This document shows positions 19,396-32,262 of a DNA stretch of 64,000 nt, piece after piece. Below the pieces are notes generated by a model. It worked only from the letters and a program-made list of their open reading frames with translations, made no database searches and was not told where the DNA came from. Both the position numbers and the translations under genes were made by a program. Position 1 is the first letter of the stretch; each line of letters begins with the position of its first letter. The stretch comes from Gyrodactylus bullatarudis. Taxonomy: Eukaryota > Platyhelminthes > Monogenea > Gyrodactylidea > Gyrodactylidae. The stretch is from the NCBI GenBank assembly GCA_012064415.1, contig SSNU01000327.1, positions 213,984 to 277,983 on the forward strand, written 5' to 3'.

Positions 19396-20840
19396 AAAAG
19401 ACTATTTATTTAGGTCCTTTATTTATGAGATAGATTAGCAAGGTTCAAGATCAATGCAATTTTCTTTCAGTCCTAGAGAAAATAAATTGACACTAAATGC
19501 ATTACAAAAATTATCTATTAAAGCACGTACTTACTTATGAGTAGGATCGTTATTTTTAAAAAAAATCTCTCTTTCTAGAAATCAGTAATTAATTAACCTT
19601 CAAGTCCTTGTCCGTAATCTCTAATAAACACTGATCATAACTAATATCTTGACGAGTTTTAAAATAAAAGAGTGTTAAAATACATCAATAAGTTCTCTAA
19701 GAAAATGTCACAATATTTTTTACGGAAGCGCATTTTTTCAACAATACTATGTGCGAATTTGAAAAAAATCATGTTTATTTTTCTTAAAATTTTATCAAAT
19801 CAAGATCTTAAATATTTTTCATTGCAGATGCTTATTATGATTTTCCTGTTTCTCCATAAAATAAAGTTTGATGCACGTTGAAGTCTATTATTAATTTAGA
19901 AATTTGCGCTGGTATTTTCTAAATTAAACAAAAGTAGCATTTTATTATTAAATTGTATTCGTAAATTTGGTTTCACGGATATTTCATTATGGTGGTAGGC
20001 CATGTAAAAATTTTGGAAAAAAGGGGGTCTGTTTGAATTACGTCATCTTTATGAAAATAAACGGGGGTCTGTAACTAAATTCTGAATGATTTTTTCCCAA
20101 ATTCATTTGAAAAACTAAAAATGAAATCATATGAACTTTAAACTCGTCTAGTTTTTAGCCAGAGTTATATTTCTGGCTGCGATTTAAGGAGGTGTAACAG
20201 TTTGTCATTATGCTTCTATGAGAAGAAAAAATTATTCTTATTATTACTTAAGCTAAGATTCTGGAAAAAGCTTGAGGAGAAAGTACTATCTAGGTTTAGT
20301 GTAAATTCAAAATTTCATCAAATTTGACCAAAAATTAATCCATCTTCGGCACTAAAATCTCTCAAATCTCAAATAAATTTATTATATTTTCATTATAATA
20401 CACATGAGTAAGCCATTGAATTGAATTCGGGTTTTCCAGTCATACATTTTTTAGAGAGTTTAGTGTACTACTTTTCGATAAAAATAAATTTTAGTGAAAT
20501 AATAAGTTTGGATATCTTTAGATCCGAATCTATGTACGACCAACCAATTCTTCAGCAAAAGAAGCTCTTTCGAATGAATGTTGGTAGAATCAAAGTTATT
20601 ATTTTTGCTCAGAAAATTTAAGGTTTATACAGAAACCCTACTCAAAAGTATGATGATGATTTCGAAAACTAAATTAAAAAGGGGCAGAGGGAAGAGGGTA
20701 ATTTTTGGTTCATAAGTCAAAGGTCTAACTGTATTATTTTAAGAATACTTTGTCAGGAGAGATAAATAAAAATTTATTCAAAATTGAGTAGACACATGCC
20801 AAGAGTATTTTTGCACGGTTACATGAAATTCTGTTGCAAA
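19396..20840. repeat. Intergenic stretch with one dispersed repeat copy
   Basis: 20465-20712 is nearly identical to 38450-38710 (blocks GATATCTTTAGATCCGAATC and AAAAGGGGCAGAGGGAAGAG). The rest is AT-rich with no gene seen. The repeat family has inverted ends in its 37.5-38.5 kb copy. Confidence 0.55.
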
Positions 20841-23800
20841 TCATTTATCAGAACTTTTCTTGGAGGGATCTTCAGAATTCTTGGATGTATCCATAGGTTC
20901 GTTAGATGACTTGTTCGCTTTATCCTCTTCTCCTTCCGAGGAATACTGGAAAATCTCGGGGGGACTTGGTTCTTTTTGATTTTCCTTTTTACTCTGTGGA
21001 GATCCAACCATGTCAGAGGGACTCATTGGATTTTTATCATTGTTACCTGTCTCATTTGTATCAGCATCATCGTCGTCTTCTATCTGATTAACTAAAATAA
21101 ACAAGAGAGACAGATGTAGTTTTCAATAAGTTACAATCTATTATCATTTACAAAGTTAATTAAAGTGCTTACTCAATTCTTCGTCAATCATATCATCATC
21201 CAAATCAATATTTTCTCCATGAATTGGATTAATGCCATCTTCATAAGCCCCCAAAGTGGAGGCTAAAACATTAGTAGGGCAATCTTCAGCATCTGGGCCT
21301 TTGGATGAGGAGTCAGCTTTACCACTGCCACCCAAATCTTCACCTCTACCGCCAGTATTGAAGAACTGAGTTGGTCCATGACCTGTTAAAGTCTCAACTA
21401 ATTTCTCGGGTTCATCAGGCTTCTTGTCGACAACAATGATAAAACCACCTGAAGATAATGGTTTCAGTGGTTGATAACGAGAATCTGATGGAATAGAGAG
21501 AACTCTCTGTTGAGCTCGCATTATTCTAGCTGGATTCTCCAAAAGACAAAAAGTGGGCTCTTTCTCTTGAACAGGAGCAGAGTCCTTTTCTTCTTTTTTG
21601 TCCCTATGAATAGTATCAAACTATTAGTATTTTTCAATAATTACTTTCAAGTATATATTCATAAATATATTAAAATTTTACTTACACCTCCATTTCCTTG
21701 CTAGTGCTGCTGGTACTTTTAGAAGCCTTGAGGGCCTTCTTTTCAAGTTCCTTCTTCTTTTGTCTGGCTGCAATACTCAAGACAGAGGTTTCAATTTTTT
21801 CCTTCTTCTTTTCCTTTTCAAAACTCATTCTTGGAGGATAAGCGAATGTTGAAGGTTTAGCATTGGATAAAAACTGCATTTGCGGCATTTTCAAGTCTTT
21901 ATTCAGAGCAATAACTGAGTTTGGCGTGAGGGCCAACGAGAGGATATTTGAAAGAGGATACCAAAACCAAAAGTTTTGGAAAATCAGTAAACCTACAGCG
22001 GCACTCATGTTTACATTTCCTGTTCTGGATTGCAAAGAAATTGTCATGTTACATCCTCCAGCATCAATAATGGATCGTGCAATAGTAGCTCCAAACTTAA
22101 CCATTTGATCTTCATGTCGATCAGAAATTATTTTTAAACATTTCTCTCTAAATTCAGTTGACTTAGGACAAGAAGTTCCGTTTTGTTGAATGAGAACCAT
22201 AGCTTGAGCAACTAGGGCGCCTTGTCGGACAAATGCCACTGTTCCGTCAATGAGAGTATCTAGAAGATTAATTGCTTCTTTATTAGCTGTTCCAGCACAG
22301 GCAATACCAACACCCATAGCTGCACCATATCTAACATGAGGATTGTAGGATTCGGAGAGAAGACTCAAAAGTGAAGGTACAATCTCAGGATCTTTAAATA
22401 AAATAAATCCAACAGCGGTGAGAGTCCATCTTCGTACATCATCACTTGTATCACTGACTGCAGCACTAAGAAGTTTTCTGATCGCCTTATTATTACCAGT
22501 TCCACAATAAGCCATTGCCAATGTTGCCATACCAGCCCATCTGAAGATAGGGTCACTATCCTAAAAGAAATATTTTTAATTTTATTTAAAACTTTAAAAA
22601 ATAGAGATTTACTTTGGTCAATGTTTCAATTAACTCATCAGCTTCTTCTTGTTTACCAAACATGATAAGAGCAATGCCAAGAGCTAGACCCCTGTTAATC
22701 TTTTCATGAATAGTTTCTTTTCCAAAGCACATCAGATCGTTTATAGCTTTACTGCTACCACTAGCCAACATTACTAAACCAATGGCAATACCAGCGGCTT
22801 CTCCAGCAATGGCTTCATCTTTGTCAAGATTCTTCTTCAACATATCGTAAATTTCTTCATTCCAAGTTCCCATAGCAGCTAAACCGATACCAAGGAAGGC
22901 TCCGTGCTTAACAGGCTCAGATGTAGCTTCATTGCACTTTTCCAAAAGATATTTTGTAATATTTTCTCCATGGCCAACATGAATTAAGCCAAGAGCGTAT
23001 AGTCCACCACCTTCAGTGTAAACAGACCCTGTAGAACCACTAGAGTCATTTGGAAGGTAAGCAGACATTAATTTCAGGGCATCCTTTTCATGGCCTTTGT
23101 GAATAACACCAAGAGTAGCAGTTGCAGTGAATTTTGCCCAGTTTACCGCCTTACCTAGCCAGCTAAGATTTTCTCGGAGGAATGAGTCACTAGTTGTACC
23201 ACAGTGCAAAATACCATTGGCGATTATAGTAGCATTGTGTGTAACAGCTGATCTAGCTTCATCTTTAATCTTTTCCATAAGGTTGAGATCGGCAGAGTTA
23301 TTCTTGATCAAGAGTTGAAGATTCATTTCGATTACTTTATCTCCAGAGAGAATAGTAACCAGATTATTAATTCTTTTGGATAATTCCAGTTCCTGGCCAG
23401 TAAGAGGGGCTGCCTCTTCAGCTGCTGGTTTAGTTTCATTTCCCTCAGTGTTGGATGAGCTTGAAGTTGCAGGTTCTGGTGACTTTTCAAAATACTTTTT
23501 CAACTCTGAATTATTCTTTATCGCGTGAGTGAGGGAAGTTAAAAATTGTTGTGTAGAATTCTCGTATAGATCAAAACAAATTTGATACGCCAAGAGGCTA
23601 GACTCTTCACTCTTTTTGGTTAGAGTAATCAATTGTTTTGAAGTAGCTAATGGATTATTCAGTAGTATAAGACACTGGCAAATATTTGCAGAGTCTCCAA
23701 CAGACGAGCGTTCGGTATAAATAGAGACAAGAACTTCTAGGAGACGATCTCTCAACTTTACAGAGTCTGTCAAGGTGAGGACAACTTTGAAGGCGTATTT

Positions 23801-24362
23801 GAGCATCTCATCAATGTTATCAGACTTTGAGATGGCCTGTTCGAATATGTCTAATCTGCGTGACTCTATGGCGATACCCATTAGTTCATGAAACTGTTTG
23901 GCATGAAAGCAACGTTCGAATATTTTATTGACTATCGTCTCCAATTGCACAAAGGACTTTTCACTTTTCTTTAACTCTTCAACATTCTCTGATTTTGAGC
24001 GTAGAGAAATATACTTGTCGATACATTTTGAGAGGATTTTCTCAACGTACTCAGAATAACCTTCATTGTCGAATTGATCTTTGGAATTCAGGGCGAATTC
24101 GAGAGCATCATCATATTCACCAAGATGATAGTAGACTTTAGATGCTAAAAGAGCAGCTTTGTGACGATTATCAAATTTTTGATCTTCATGTAGTTCTTCA
24201 ATTACAGATACATTTTCTGAAATTTCAGCCCAAAATTCATCAACAAGACTAATGAGACTTTCCAGAGCAAAAGACTAATGTAAATTTGAATTAAATTACT
24301 TTTATCTCAGGAGATTTATCTTCCAAAAGAGCAATGTATCCAGCGGTAGTCGTGACTGCCAT
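20841..24362 (-). CDS. PSMD1: 26S proteasome regulatory subunit PSMD1 / Rpn2
   Basis: This is the large scaffold of the 19S base, which holds ubiquitin receptors and helps feed substrates to the ATPase ring. Five exons join in phase: 24362-24300, 24274-22613, 22560-21686, 21603-21173 and 21091-20841, giving about 1,093 residues (human about 950). Toroid PC repeats are obvious: [73 protein letters not shown] and [14 protein letters not shown]. The C-terminal domain holds [15 protein letters not shown] and NPARIM...RYQPLKPL. Past the usual acidic end the protein continues for about 90 residues of Ser/Asp/Lys-rich sequence. The first intron is only 25 nt. It is divergent from DBT with 109 bp between start codons. 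Confidence 0.95.
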
Positions 24363-24471
24363 TTATGATAATGATTAATAACAAATTTCAAAATTAAGTG
24401 AAATTAAAACAATTCAGATTTCACACAGAATTCAAAATTTTGTTCAAATTTCACTCAGTAAACTCTTCAAA
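24363..24471. promoter_or_regulatory. Shared promoter region between PSMD1 and DBT
   Basis: Only 109 bp separate the two start codons on opposite strands. The segment is AT-rich with no TATA box that I would trust. Part of it must be 5' UTR, so the core promoters overlap or are shared. Confidence 0.5.
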
Positions 24472-25997
24472 ATGCGAATAAATTTCCAAATAGCCACAAG
24501 AAGCAAATTTTTCTTCCGTAATTGTCTCTTGTATAGAAATTTCGGAGTTATTCCGTTCAAATTGTCAGATATTGGAGAAGGTATTAAGGAAGTAACAATT
24601 AAAGAATGGTTTGTAAAGAATGGAGATAAAGTTTCAGAGTTTGATGAATTATGTGAAGTTCAAAGTGATAAAGCTACAGTTACTATTACTAGTAAATATG
24701 ATGGAATAATTCAAAAGATTTGTCATAGTGTTGATGAAATTGTTCAAGTAGGAGATAATCTTGTTCATATTGAAACAAACATCGAATCTGAAAAGAAAGA
24801 AAAGTTTGAGGATTCTAAAACAAATTTTGTTCAAGAGTCTAAAACTACTGTAAATGAGACTTTTATAAGCTCTGATAAAGTTCTCACAACTCCCAGTGTT
24901 CGAAGAATTGCAAGAGAAAACAACATCGATTTATCAACTGTCAAGGGAACTGGAAAACAAGGACGCATCCTGAAAGAAGACATACTCGAGCATTTAAAAG
25001 GACCAAGTCCATCAAATTTATTTTCAAGCAATAATAAAATTCAATCGGTTATGATAGCTGAAGATAAAGTAGTACAATTTACAGGAATCAAAGCCATCAT
25101 GAAAAAATCCATGACTCAAGCCAATGAAATACCAGATTTCGGCTATTCCGATGAAATTCTCATGAATAAAATGATTGAGACAAGAAAAACTTTCGTTGAA
25201 CCTATTCAAAAAATGTACAATATTAAAATTACAATGATGCCATTTTTCATTAAAGCCTTATCTCTGGCCATCAATCAATATCCAATTTTAAATTCCGTCA
25301 CAGATGAAACCTGCGAAAGTTATACAATTAAAGTACAAATTTAATATCAGCTAATCTCTATCTAGGGTCAACATAATATTGGTTTTGCAGTTGACACTGA
25401 GAATGGTCTAATAGTCCCGAATATTAAGAATGTCCAGTCTCTGTCGATAGTAGAAATTGCCCAAGAAATGAATCGACTCATAGACCTGGCCAAAATGAAC
25501 AAGCTTTCCCTTCAAGATCTTGGCAATGGAACAATATCTCTATCCAACATTGGATCTGTGAGTGACTTTTACTATTTCTTTCATAATTTGTAAAATACTA
25601 TCTTGAATGAACTCATTTTCTGATGATGCTTCGAGAAATGTACATTTGGTTTTAAAATATCTTCTTTCAATTTTCAAGATTTGAAAAGATTCTAGGCTGC
25701 AATTCAGGTGTTTTTTCGCAAAATGTAGTTCAAAATGCAAATATTTTTAATATACAGATTGGTGGAACCTATACAAAGCCCATAATTAAGCCCCCTGAAG
25801 TGGCCATTTGTGGTATAGGTCAAGTTCGTGTAATGCCAAGATTTACCCCGAATAATGAGATTTATCCTGCCAGTGTCATGAAAATTGCATGGAGCGCTGA
25901 CCATCGCGTTGTCGACGGAGCTACAATGGCTCGTTTCTCAAATCTCTGGAAGAGTTTCATTGAAAATCCAGAATCTATGATCTTGAGCATGAAGTAG
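24472..25997 (+). CDS. DBT: Branched-chain alpha-keto acid dehydrogenase E2 (DBT)
   Basis: This mitochondrial enzyme transfers acyl groups from lipoamide to CoA in leucine, isoleucine and valine breakdown. Three exons (24472-25332, 25366-25557, 25758-25997) give 430 residues. The N-terminus is basic with few acids, as in a mitochondrial presequence ([16 protein letters not shown]). The lipoyl domain carries the modified lysine in [11 protein letters not shown] (about residue 67). The E3/E1-binding domain reads [20 protein letters not shown]...GRILKEDIL. The catalytic domain ends with [20 protein letters not shown], holding the active-site His and Asp. The first intron is just 33 nt; the second is 200 nt. 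The linker is shorter than in human DBT (about 480 residues). Confidence 0.95.
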
Positions 25998-27125
25998 GCG
26001 TCGAATAGAGACAGTGAGAAAGAGCCAAGAAAAAGTCTTGTTTATTTCAAAAAATTTTATTTTTTAATCATTTTCACTACTGTTTCCTCAGTCTTGTGTA
26101 TTAGTACATAATGGTATATAAATAAGTTATTTTTGTATTATGCTTTATAATAACAATAATAAGGATTTATCATTTGATCAGGTACATTGTCAAGTACGCT
26201 ATTGTAGTTTGCTGATTTTTACTTTGTAACAATATATTATATATTTAATGATTATAATAAATAACAATATATAAATGTGAATATTTTCCCTATATTTTCA
26301 GTGATTATTTACGCATATTCTATACTACATGACATGTAAAATTCAATAGATTTACAACTTTCAATGAGTAGTGAAGAGTATTGAAAAAAAAATTCATTAC
26401 CAATTACAAGAGTTTACAAAGAAAAATTACAAACAGTTTAATTACAAATAGGGCTTAATTACCATTTCATTTTCTTTTGAAAAGATGAAATTTTTATAGG
26501 AAAGTTCTGGAATGAATCAGAGAAAATAATCTATTGAACTGAGCATACTGCACTAAAAAATCTATTTTATCCTGGTTTATAAGGGGAGTTGAATATTTCT
26601 TTTGAAAAAAATTGTCTGGAAATCGACAAAAATCACAACCAAAAAGAGGAGAAGAAAGAAACCTGTTTCTCCTTTTAGGTTCACAATCATTTGATTTTGA
26701 CGTATACTGTTTTTGGTGAAACATTACGCTGAAAGATTTTGTTAAGTTTTTAAAAAAATCCATACAATACTGTATGATCAATTCAGGTGGGATCATTGTA
26801 TTCATTTTGAAGTTGAGTTTGAGCGAAAGGAATGCAAATAGAAATTGTCCTCTTCTGCTTGAATTGAGAGACATGATGGAATCAAGAACTTGGTTATACT
26901 GTAAATTGAGCATCATCTTTTATCTTTTAGGTATGATAATTGGAATAATTATAGTCATGGGTATGGATAGAAACGAGAGAGAGAGTTGACCAAACATTGA
27001 ATACTAATGTCTATCTTCTTTTCGTTTGGCACAAAAAAGCTAAAAATATCATCATCATATTTGAGCAGAATTTGTAATAATTTCTAATCCTGCGTTGGGA
27101 AATGTACAAGATATCTATAATATTT
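25998..27125. other. Convergent intergenic region, no supported gene
   Basis: This lies between the 3' ends of DBT and the receptor gene. A 140-codon minus-strand open frame at 26494-26916 has no motif that I can place. The rest is AT-rich and probably contains both polyadenylation sites. Confidence 0.4.
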
Positions 27126-30100
27126 TCAATTCTTTGGAAAGAACTCTTCTGTAAATTCTGAGACACGTTCATCAATCTTTTTATTCTGTCTAGGAATGAT
27201 AAATAAAACGGCCAAAAGTTGTATGATAAAGTACATGGCAAGAAATATTCGATCGAGAACTGTGGCAACACATCGCCATTCCTTTGAAATTCGTGCAGCT
27301 ATTTCTTTTTGATGAATTTTCTTTTGAAAGTCCTTAAGAGATGTTTGAATCTCTTTCAGGCTGTTCTCCCAATCACTAATGGGTTTCTGTTGACCGGGTA
27401 CATTTGATGAATGATGATGATTATGACCTCGATTTGGGAAATTCTTACAATTCCCATAGCTACTATTATTGATAACAGGGTTGTAATTTGTGTTACCATT
27501 GAGGAATGGTGGCGATGACATGATTTGATTGTTGGGACTCTTACATAATGGACAATTCATCATTTCATGAGGACAGTATGTATTCTCGTGGGTTAACTTG
27601 TTCATGTAGGATTCTTGAGCGCATAATCGACAAAAATTACCATTGCCGGCAGCTTCGACGAAATTCTTCTGATAATCTGTTAGATATGAATCGGAATTGA
27701 AGAAAATATTCTCTCCACAAAAACATGAGCCAAAGCCCATGGAACAGCAGTCCTTGTTCATATTGTTATTTCCATTTGAATTGGCCACATTGTTATTAGA
27801 GGTGGAGTTGTTGTGCTGAAGTTGATGATAGGCGTGATGATTATGGTTACTAATTCCTTTATTGAGTTCCTTTATAAAATTTGGGTCTGGATCGAGATCC
27901 GGATTCCTTCGACGAGTCAACGAATTGCTCTTTGCTGACTTGACTGGCTTTGAGGGACGTTCTTTATTCTTGAAGTTCTCAAAGATGACAACAGACTTTT
28001 GTGGGACGTCTAGATTCTCCTCCTTTTTAGTGAGAAATTCATCAGTTTTCTGTTGCTTCTTCTGACCACGTCTACGAATGAGACTGCGTCTATTGGAGGA
28101 ATACCGACTGAGATCTTCTCTTAGGAATTCGGGAACTGGTTGCAAGGCTCCTATTCGTATGAGAATCTAAAAAAGAGAATTGTGCTTGTAATGATTGATT
28201 TTATGAAATCGAAATTTTACAAAGGTCAGCTTATGGGTGTATTTTAGATGAAAAATCTTCATGACCTACAAAAAAATTGCTCAATTCGAATAGTATCATT
28301 TTCTTAATCAAAAATCGTTCTATTAATATTTAGTCAAGTGAATTTCTCTAAATAATAATTACAGGTTAAATGCCTCCGATTCTCAAAAATGTTTCATCAT
28401 TCAAAAAACTCATAAGAAAGGAAACCAATTATAATTTAATTAAATGACAGACTCCCTATTTACAGCTGATCATTGAAATTTCCACCAATCTTCAGTTAGA
28501 ATGAAATCGAAATTCACGATTGGACTATATTTTGACTTTGATTTTCTAGTCTAATTTTGAGTGTAAAAAAATTATTTGACGATCCTTCGAAATCAATAGA
28601 ATTTGCAGCTCAAAGTTCAAAAGCGGCAACTTGAAATTTCAAAAATTTTGGCCTTTCATTTTAAAATGGTAGATAGCATAGCCAAAGTAAAAGATGATAT
28701 TGCTGTTCATCTGTTAGAAACAAAATTTCTCATATTTTTCTTCGATTAGCAAAAATGCAACTAAAATTCTGAATTTTAGTAAAATCTTCATCATATTCAA
28801 ATTCCTGACCAAAAAACAATTTTTTATGGTTAAACTTAATACCATTTTAAAGACATCAAACTTTCATCATATTATCTATCAACGAATTGAAATTGATCTC
28901 GGTACCGAAATCTGTTAATCATCGTTTGTTACTCGCTAAGTTAAATTTAAAAAATCGAATAACTAACTTAAAGCCAAGAAAAATGTTACATTTACCGGAT
29001 AAATTTTACCCTCTAAAGTACCTTGTTCGTAACAAAAGAAAAAATACAGATAATTCCCAATGATATCTTGACCATTCAGACTGACGTAAAAAGTATTAAG
29101 AGAAAATTTCTGGTATTCCGTTAAGAGATAAGAAATTTGATTTTCAACTCACTCTTAGAATGCAGTCTGGAACACGATTCGTATTGTCCCCACGAAAATA
29201 TGAATTGATAACGCAGACAGTGAGGAAGGACGACAAAGTTATCAGCATCATATTCATACAGAAGTATATGCCCAAATGTGGTACCCGTGTAGAGGCCTGT
29301 GGAGTATTGTCGGCCAATAGGAGAAGTAGCAAGAAGAAGGCGACAAAGATATTCATGCCTAAATTAAAACAAAACGTGATATGATGAGTAATTGATCAAT
29401 GTTATTCATGGTAATTCTATCCAACTTACCGAGAACCATTTTTGCTGGGGATTCAGGTGGAAGAAGAAAAATGACCAGAGTTAAACTTGCTAGCAGAACA
29501 CAGGGTAGAACAAGGAGGCAAGCTGTGAATGCCGATTTTCTACGTAATCTATGTTGAATAATAATATATTTACTTGTAAGTATATCGATAAAATATTAAA
29601 AATTATTTAGAAGTTTCAATAAGTGATATATTAACACTGCATTTTTTATTATATCATTCCAACATCGGTAAAATGAAAAAAATTAGAAAACTTTTGACGG
29701 TAAAAGAAGAGAAATAATTAATTTCGTAATATTTAATGATTAATTTTTTATACTCCAATTCATCCTGCATCCATTTTCGATAGGTAAATTTTATTTCCCC
29801 CCTATCAATGACCCATTAATTAATTCACAAAAAACTGTAAAATCCGGATAATTGAAATATTGCAAAATCAATTCAAAAAACTTTATTTTTTCATATTCAA
29901 TGGAGTTTTTTTATAATAGAACATATTCCAAAACATTTCAATAAATAATGTTTTATGAAAACTTGACAGGTTTTAAATTCATTTTTATTTGTTTCAGTAT
30001 TGAGTTTATAGGGAATCTTTAAAGGGGCCAACAAATAAACCTTGAAAAGAATGATAAATAAAGATATACAACAAATAATATATCAAAAAATATGAAAAGA

Positions 30101-32197
30101 AATTTGGAGCTATTTTTGAGAATAACCAAACATTTATATTTTTCAAAATTCTGACTAGACCAACGTCTACTTCTGCTAACCCTTCCATATCTTCCACAGC
30201 TTCTACTACTTCTTAGGGAATAACAAATCTTAAGGAGCAAACATTCTCCTAATTTGATCAATCATGAGAGAATGCAATAAATTGTTTAGCTACACTCTCT
30301 TCCTGTCTCTCGTTGCTCTCTCTAATGATGGTAAGAGGAGAGAGTTCTCATCTTTTACTGCTATCTCAATTCAGTTCTCTCCTATCCAATAGTTGAGAGA
30401 CTTTCTCTATATCTCTCTGATGATTATAATCTAAGAATAGATCAAATACAAGATCCGACACTCGAGTCAAATTGCTTTAACAAAAGAGAGAGAGAGCTAT
30501 TCTTTCTATTATCATTATCATTGTAAAAGACAAAATAATAATGACCTCTATTATTTTATGATCTTGACTCTCATTAAAATTCCCTTAATTTATGAAACAG
30601 AGGAAATTTCTATTCTCTACTATTGTTGAATGAGGTGGACGGAATATTTACAACAAAAAGTTTAATTCGCAATTCTATTGAACTATGCAGTTGGGAAGCT
30701 TATAAAATTCCAAGCATTTTTGCGACATTTAAAAGGCAAATACCAAGTTAAGTTTATCGTTCAAGATAAATAGGAATCAAGCTTGTTCTTGAATTTTAAT
30801 ACAAATTTCGAATTGCTTACAAATTAATTGAAAGCTTGAGACAAAATCCATAGAATCTTTTCAGTCAATGAAGCTTCCCTGTGAAGGATAGCTTTTTATA
30901 TTTGTCTCTTAGTTACTATTAACTTTTGAATGGTAAAGAAAATCAAGTGTTCTCTTAGTTCAAAATTAATAGAATTTTGATTTGATAGAAGAAGGTTATG
31001 GATAATACAAAAATCTTAACTACTAATAATCACTATGTGAAATTGGGATAACTTACAATAAGAAATAAATGAGATATGGATATCTATCATCAAAGTAATT
31101 CGAGACGAATAGTCGACCAGGACTCTCAATTAAATCCCATTCATTACTGACTGTGTAATCACCAAGGTTCATGGGCCTGGAATCATTTTTAAACGAAATA
31201 TTCAATTGTCGTTCAGTATAGGTCCAAGAACCCAATTTGATAAAGCAAAATTGCTCATCAAATGGAAAGTCTGTTATATCGATTCGGCAGTAGGATTTGT
31301 AGATGGCTGTTGGTATCCAATTAATGGAACCGTCATGTGATAAGATCAGCATTGCATTCCTCTGTTCCTGGAGACGTTCATCAGCACTAGAAGTATTCGA
31401 ATTAGTGAACTAGGTATTACAGAGATTAAGTAAAATAATTATTTTATTGCAGTAAGTATTGCCGAGATTCTTCGAAAAAATTTATTTCTGATTATGAGTT
31501 AAAATATATTTTGAGGATTTGAAGACAAGAGAATAAACCTTTTATTTCGCCGAATCTCATTAGATTCTTACGCCGATTTGATTTATAGATAAATCAATAG
31601 AATTTGTTTCTTCTTATTGGTTGGTTTGAGAATGCGATTAGGGAGTGAAAGCTTCATCACTAATTATAATTACATTCGTCTTGTCTTCAAAATAAGTTCC
31701 AACTCATCATCAGAAATATAAAATTGAGTGCTATATTCAACCTATGGGTTCCATCTGGCATATACATGTATTTAGAATATATTACATGAAGGGATACTTT
31801 ATCAAACATTCAAATAGTTCATGAAATATCAAACTAACTAGTTATAGAGATAAATATCTGGAGTCCACAGGAGTGACTTGTCAATACTTATCCGAGTAAC
31901 GTTATCATAATCGTTTGGCTTCCATATTGCAGCAGGATCATTCCAGCTCTGAAGTAAAAAAAAGATTATTTAAACATGAAGAGATAAATTAAAAACTGAA
32001 ATATCTTACCATAGTTAGCCAAACATTTGTGGTGAGCACTTGGTTCTTCTCATTCAAATTGAGAATCTGGATGAGGTACAAGTCTAGTTCTAAGTGAACT
32101 GTACTATCACTGTTTAGGACTGGACGACCCAATTGATTAGCTCTTGTACTTTTCTCAACAATGGCTGATATTAAACGTTTCTCGCCAGACGGTTCAA
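27126..32197 (-). CDS. Nicotinic acetylcholine receptor-type Cys-loop channel subunit (5' end missing)
   Basis: This is a subunit of a pentameric ligand-gated ion channel of nerve or muscle membranes. Exons in transcript order: 32197-32010, 31948-31839, 31386-31057, 29548-29430, 29358-29153 and 28166-27126. The extracellular domain shows TTNVWLTM, WNDPAAIW, DKSLLWTPDIYLYNYADE and a Cys-loop C-x13-C (CRIDITDFPFDEQFC). No adjacent Cys pair is seen in loop C, so it is a non-alpha type. M1 is FTACLLVLPCVLLASLTLVI, then M2 AFFLLLLLLADNTP, M3 HLGIYFCMNMMLITLSSF, and M4 VLDRIFLAMYFIIQLLAVLF near the end. The M3-M4 loop is long and holds a Cys/His cluster. Exons for the signal peptide and first strands were not found upstream. 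Pore residues differ from typical cationic subunits, so ion choice is uncertain. Confidence 0.85.
28167..29152. other. Receptor intron
   Basis: This is the intron between the M2-M3 exon and the last exon. It is AT-rich; around 28560-28680 it has weak similarity to the repeat that flanks PLE2 near 47.1 and 49.2 kb (block GCAACTTGAAATTTCAAA). Nothing else is seen. Confidence 0.4.
29549..31056. other. Receptor intron with CT-rich low-complexity tract
   Basis: The intron lies between the Cys-loop exon and the M1 exon. From about 30290 to 30500 it has dense TCTCTC/GAGAGA tracts. No gene seen. Confidence 0.45.
31510..31595 (-). ncRNA. Hammerhead-like family A, decayed copy in receptor intron
   Basis: On the minus strand, which is also the receptor's sense strand, it reads ATCGGCGTAAGAATCTAATGAGATTCGGCGAAATAAAAGG in pieces that match family A. 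The first box is CTAATGA and the stem I partner ACTAAATATT is deleted, so it should be inactive. It lies between the exons ending at 31839 and starting at 31386. Confidence 0.5.
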
Positions 32198-32262
32198 CTG
32201 AAATATTAAAATTGTCTTTTTTACATTTGGATGATAAAATTTTTTAAAATTTGGTTGATATG

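Noticed and set aside
26494..26916. 140-codon minus-strand open frame
   Set aside because: No motif, no clear promoter or splice context; lies in a convergent 3' region where an AT-rich frame of this size can occur by chance.
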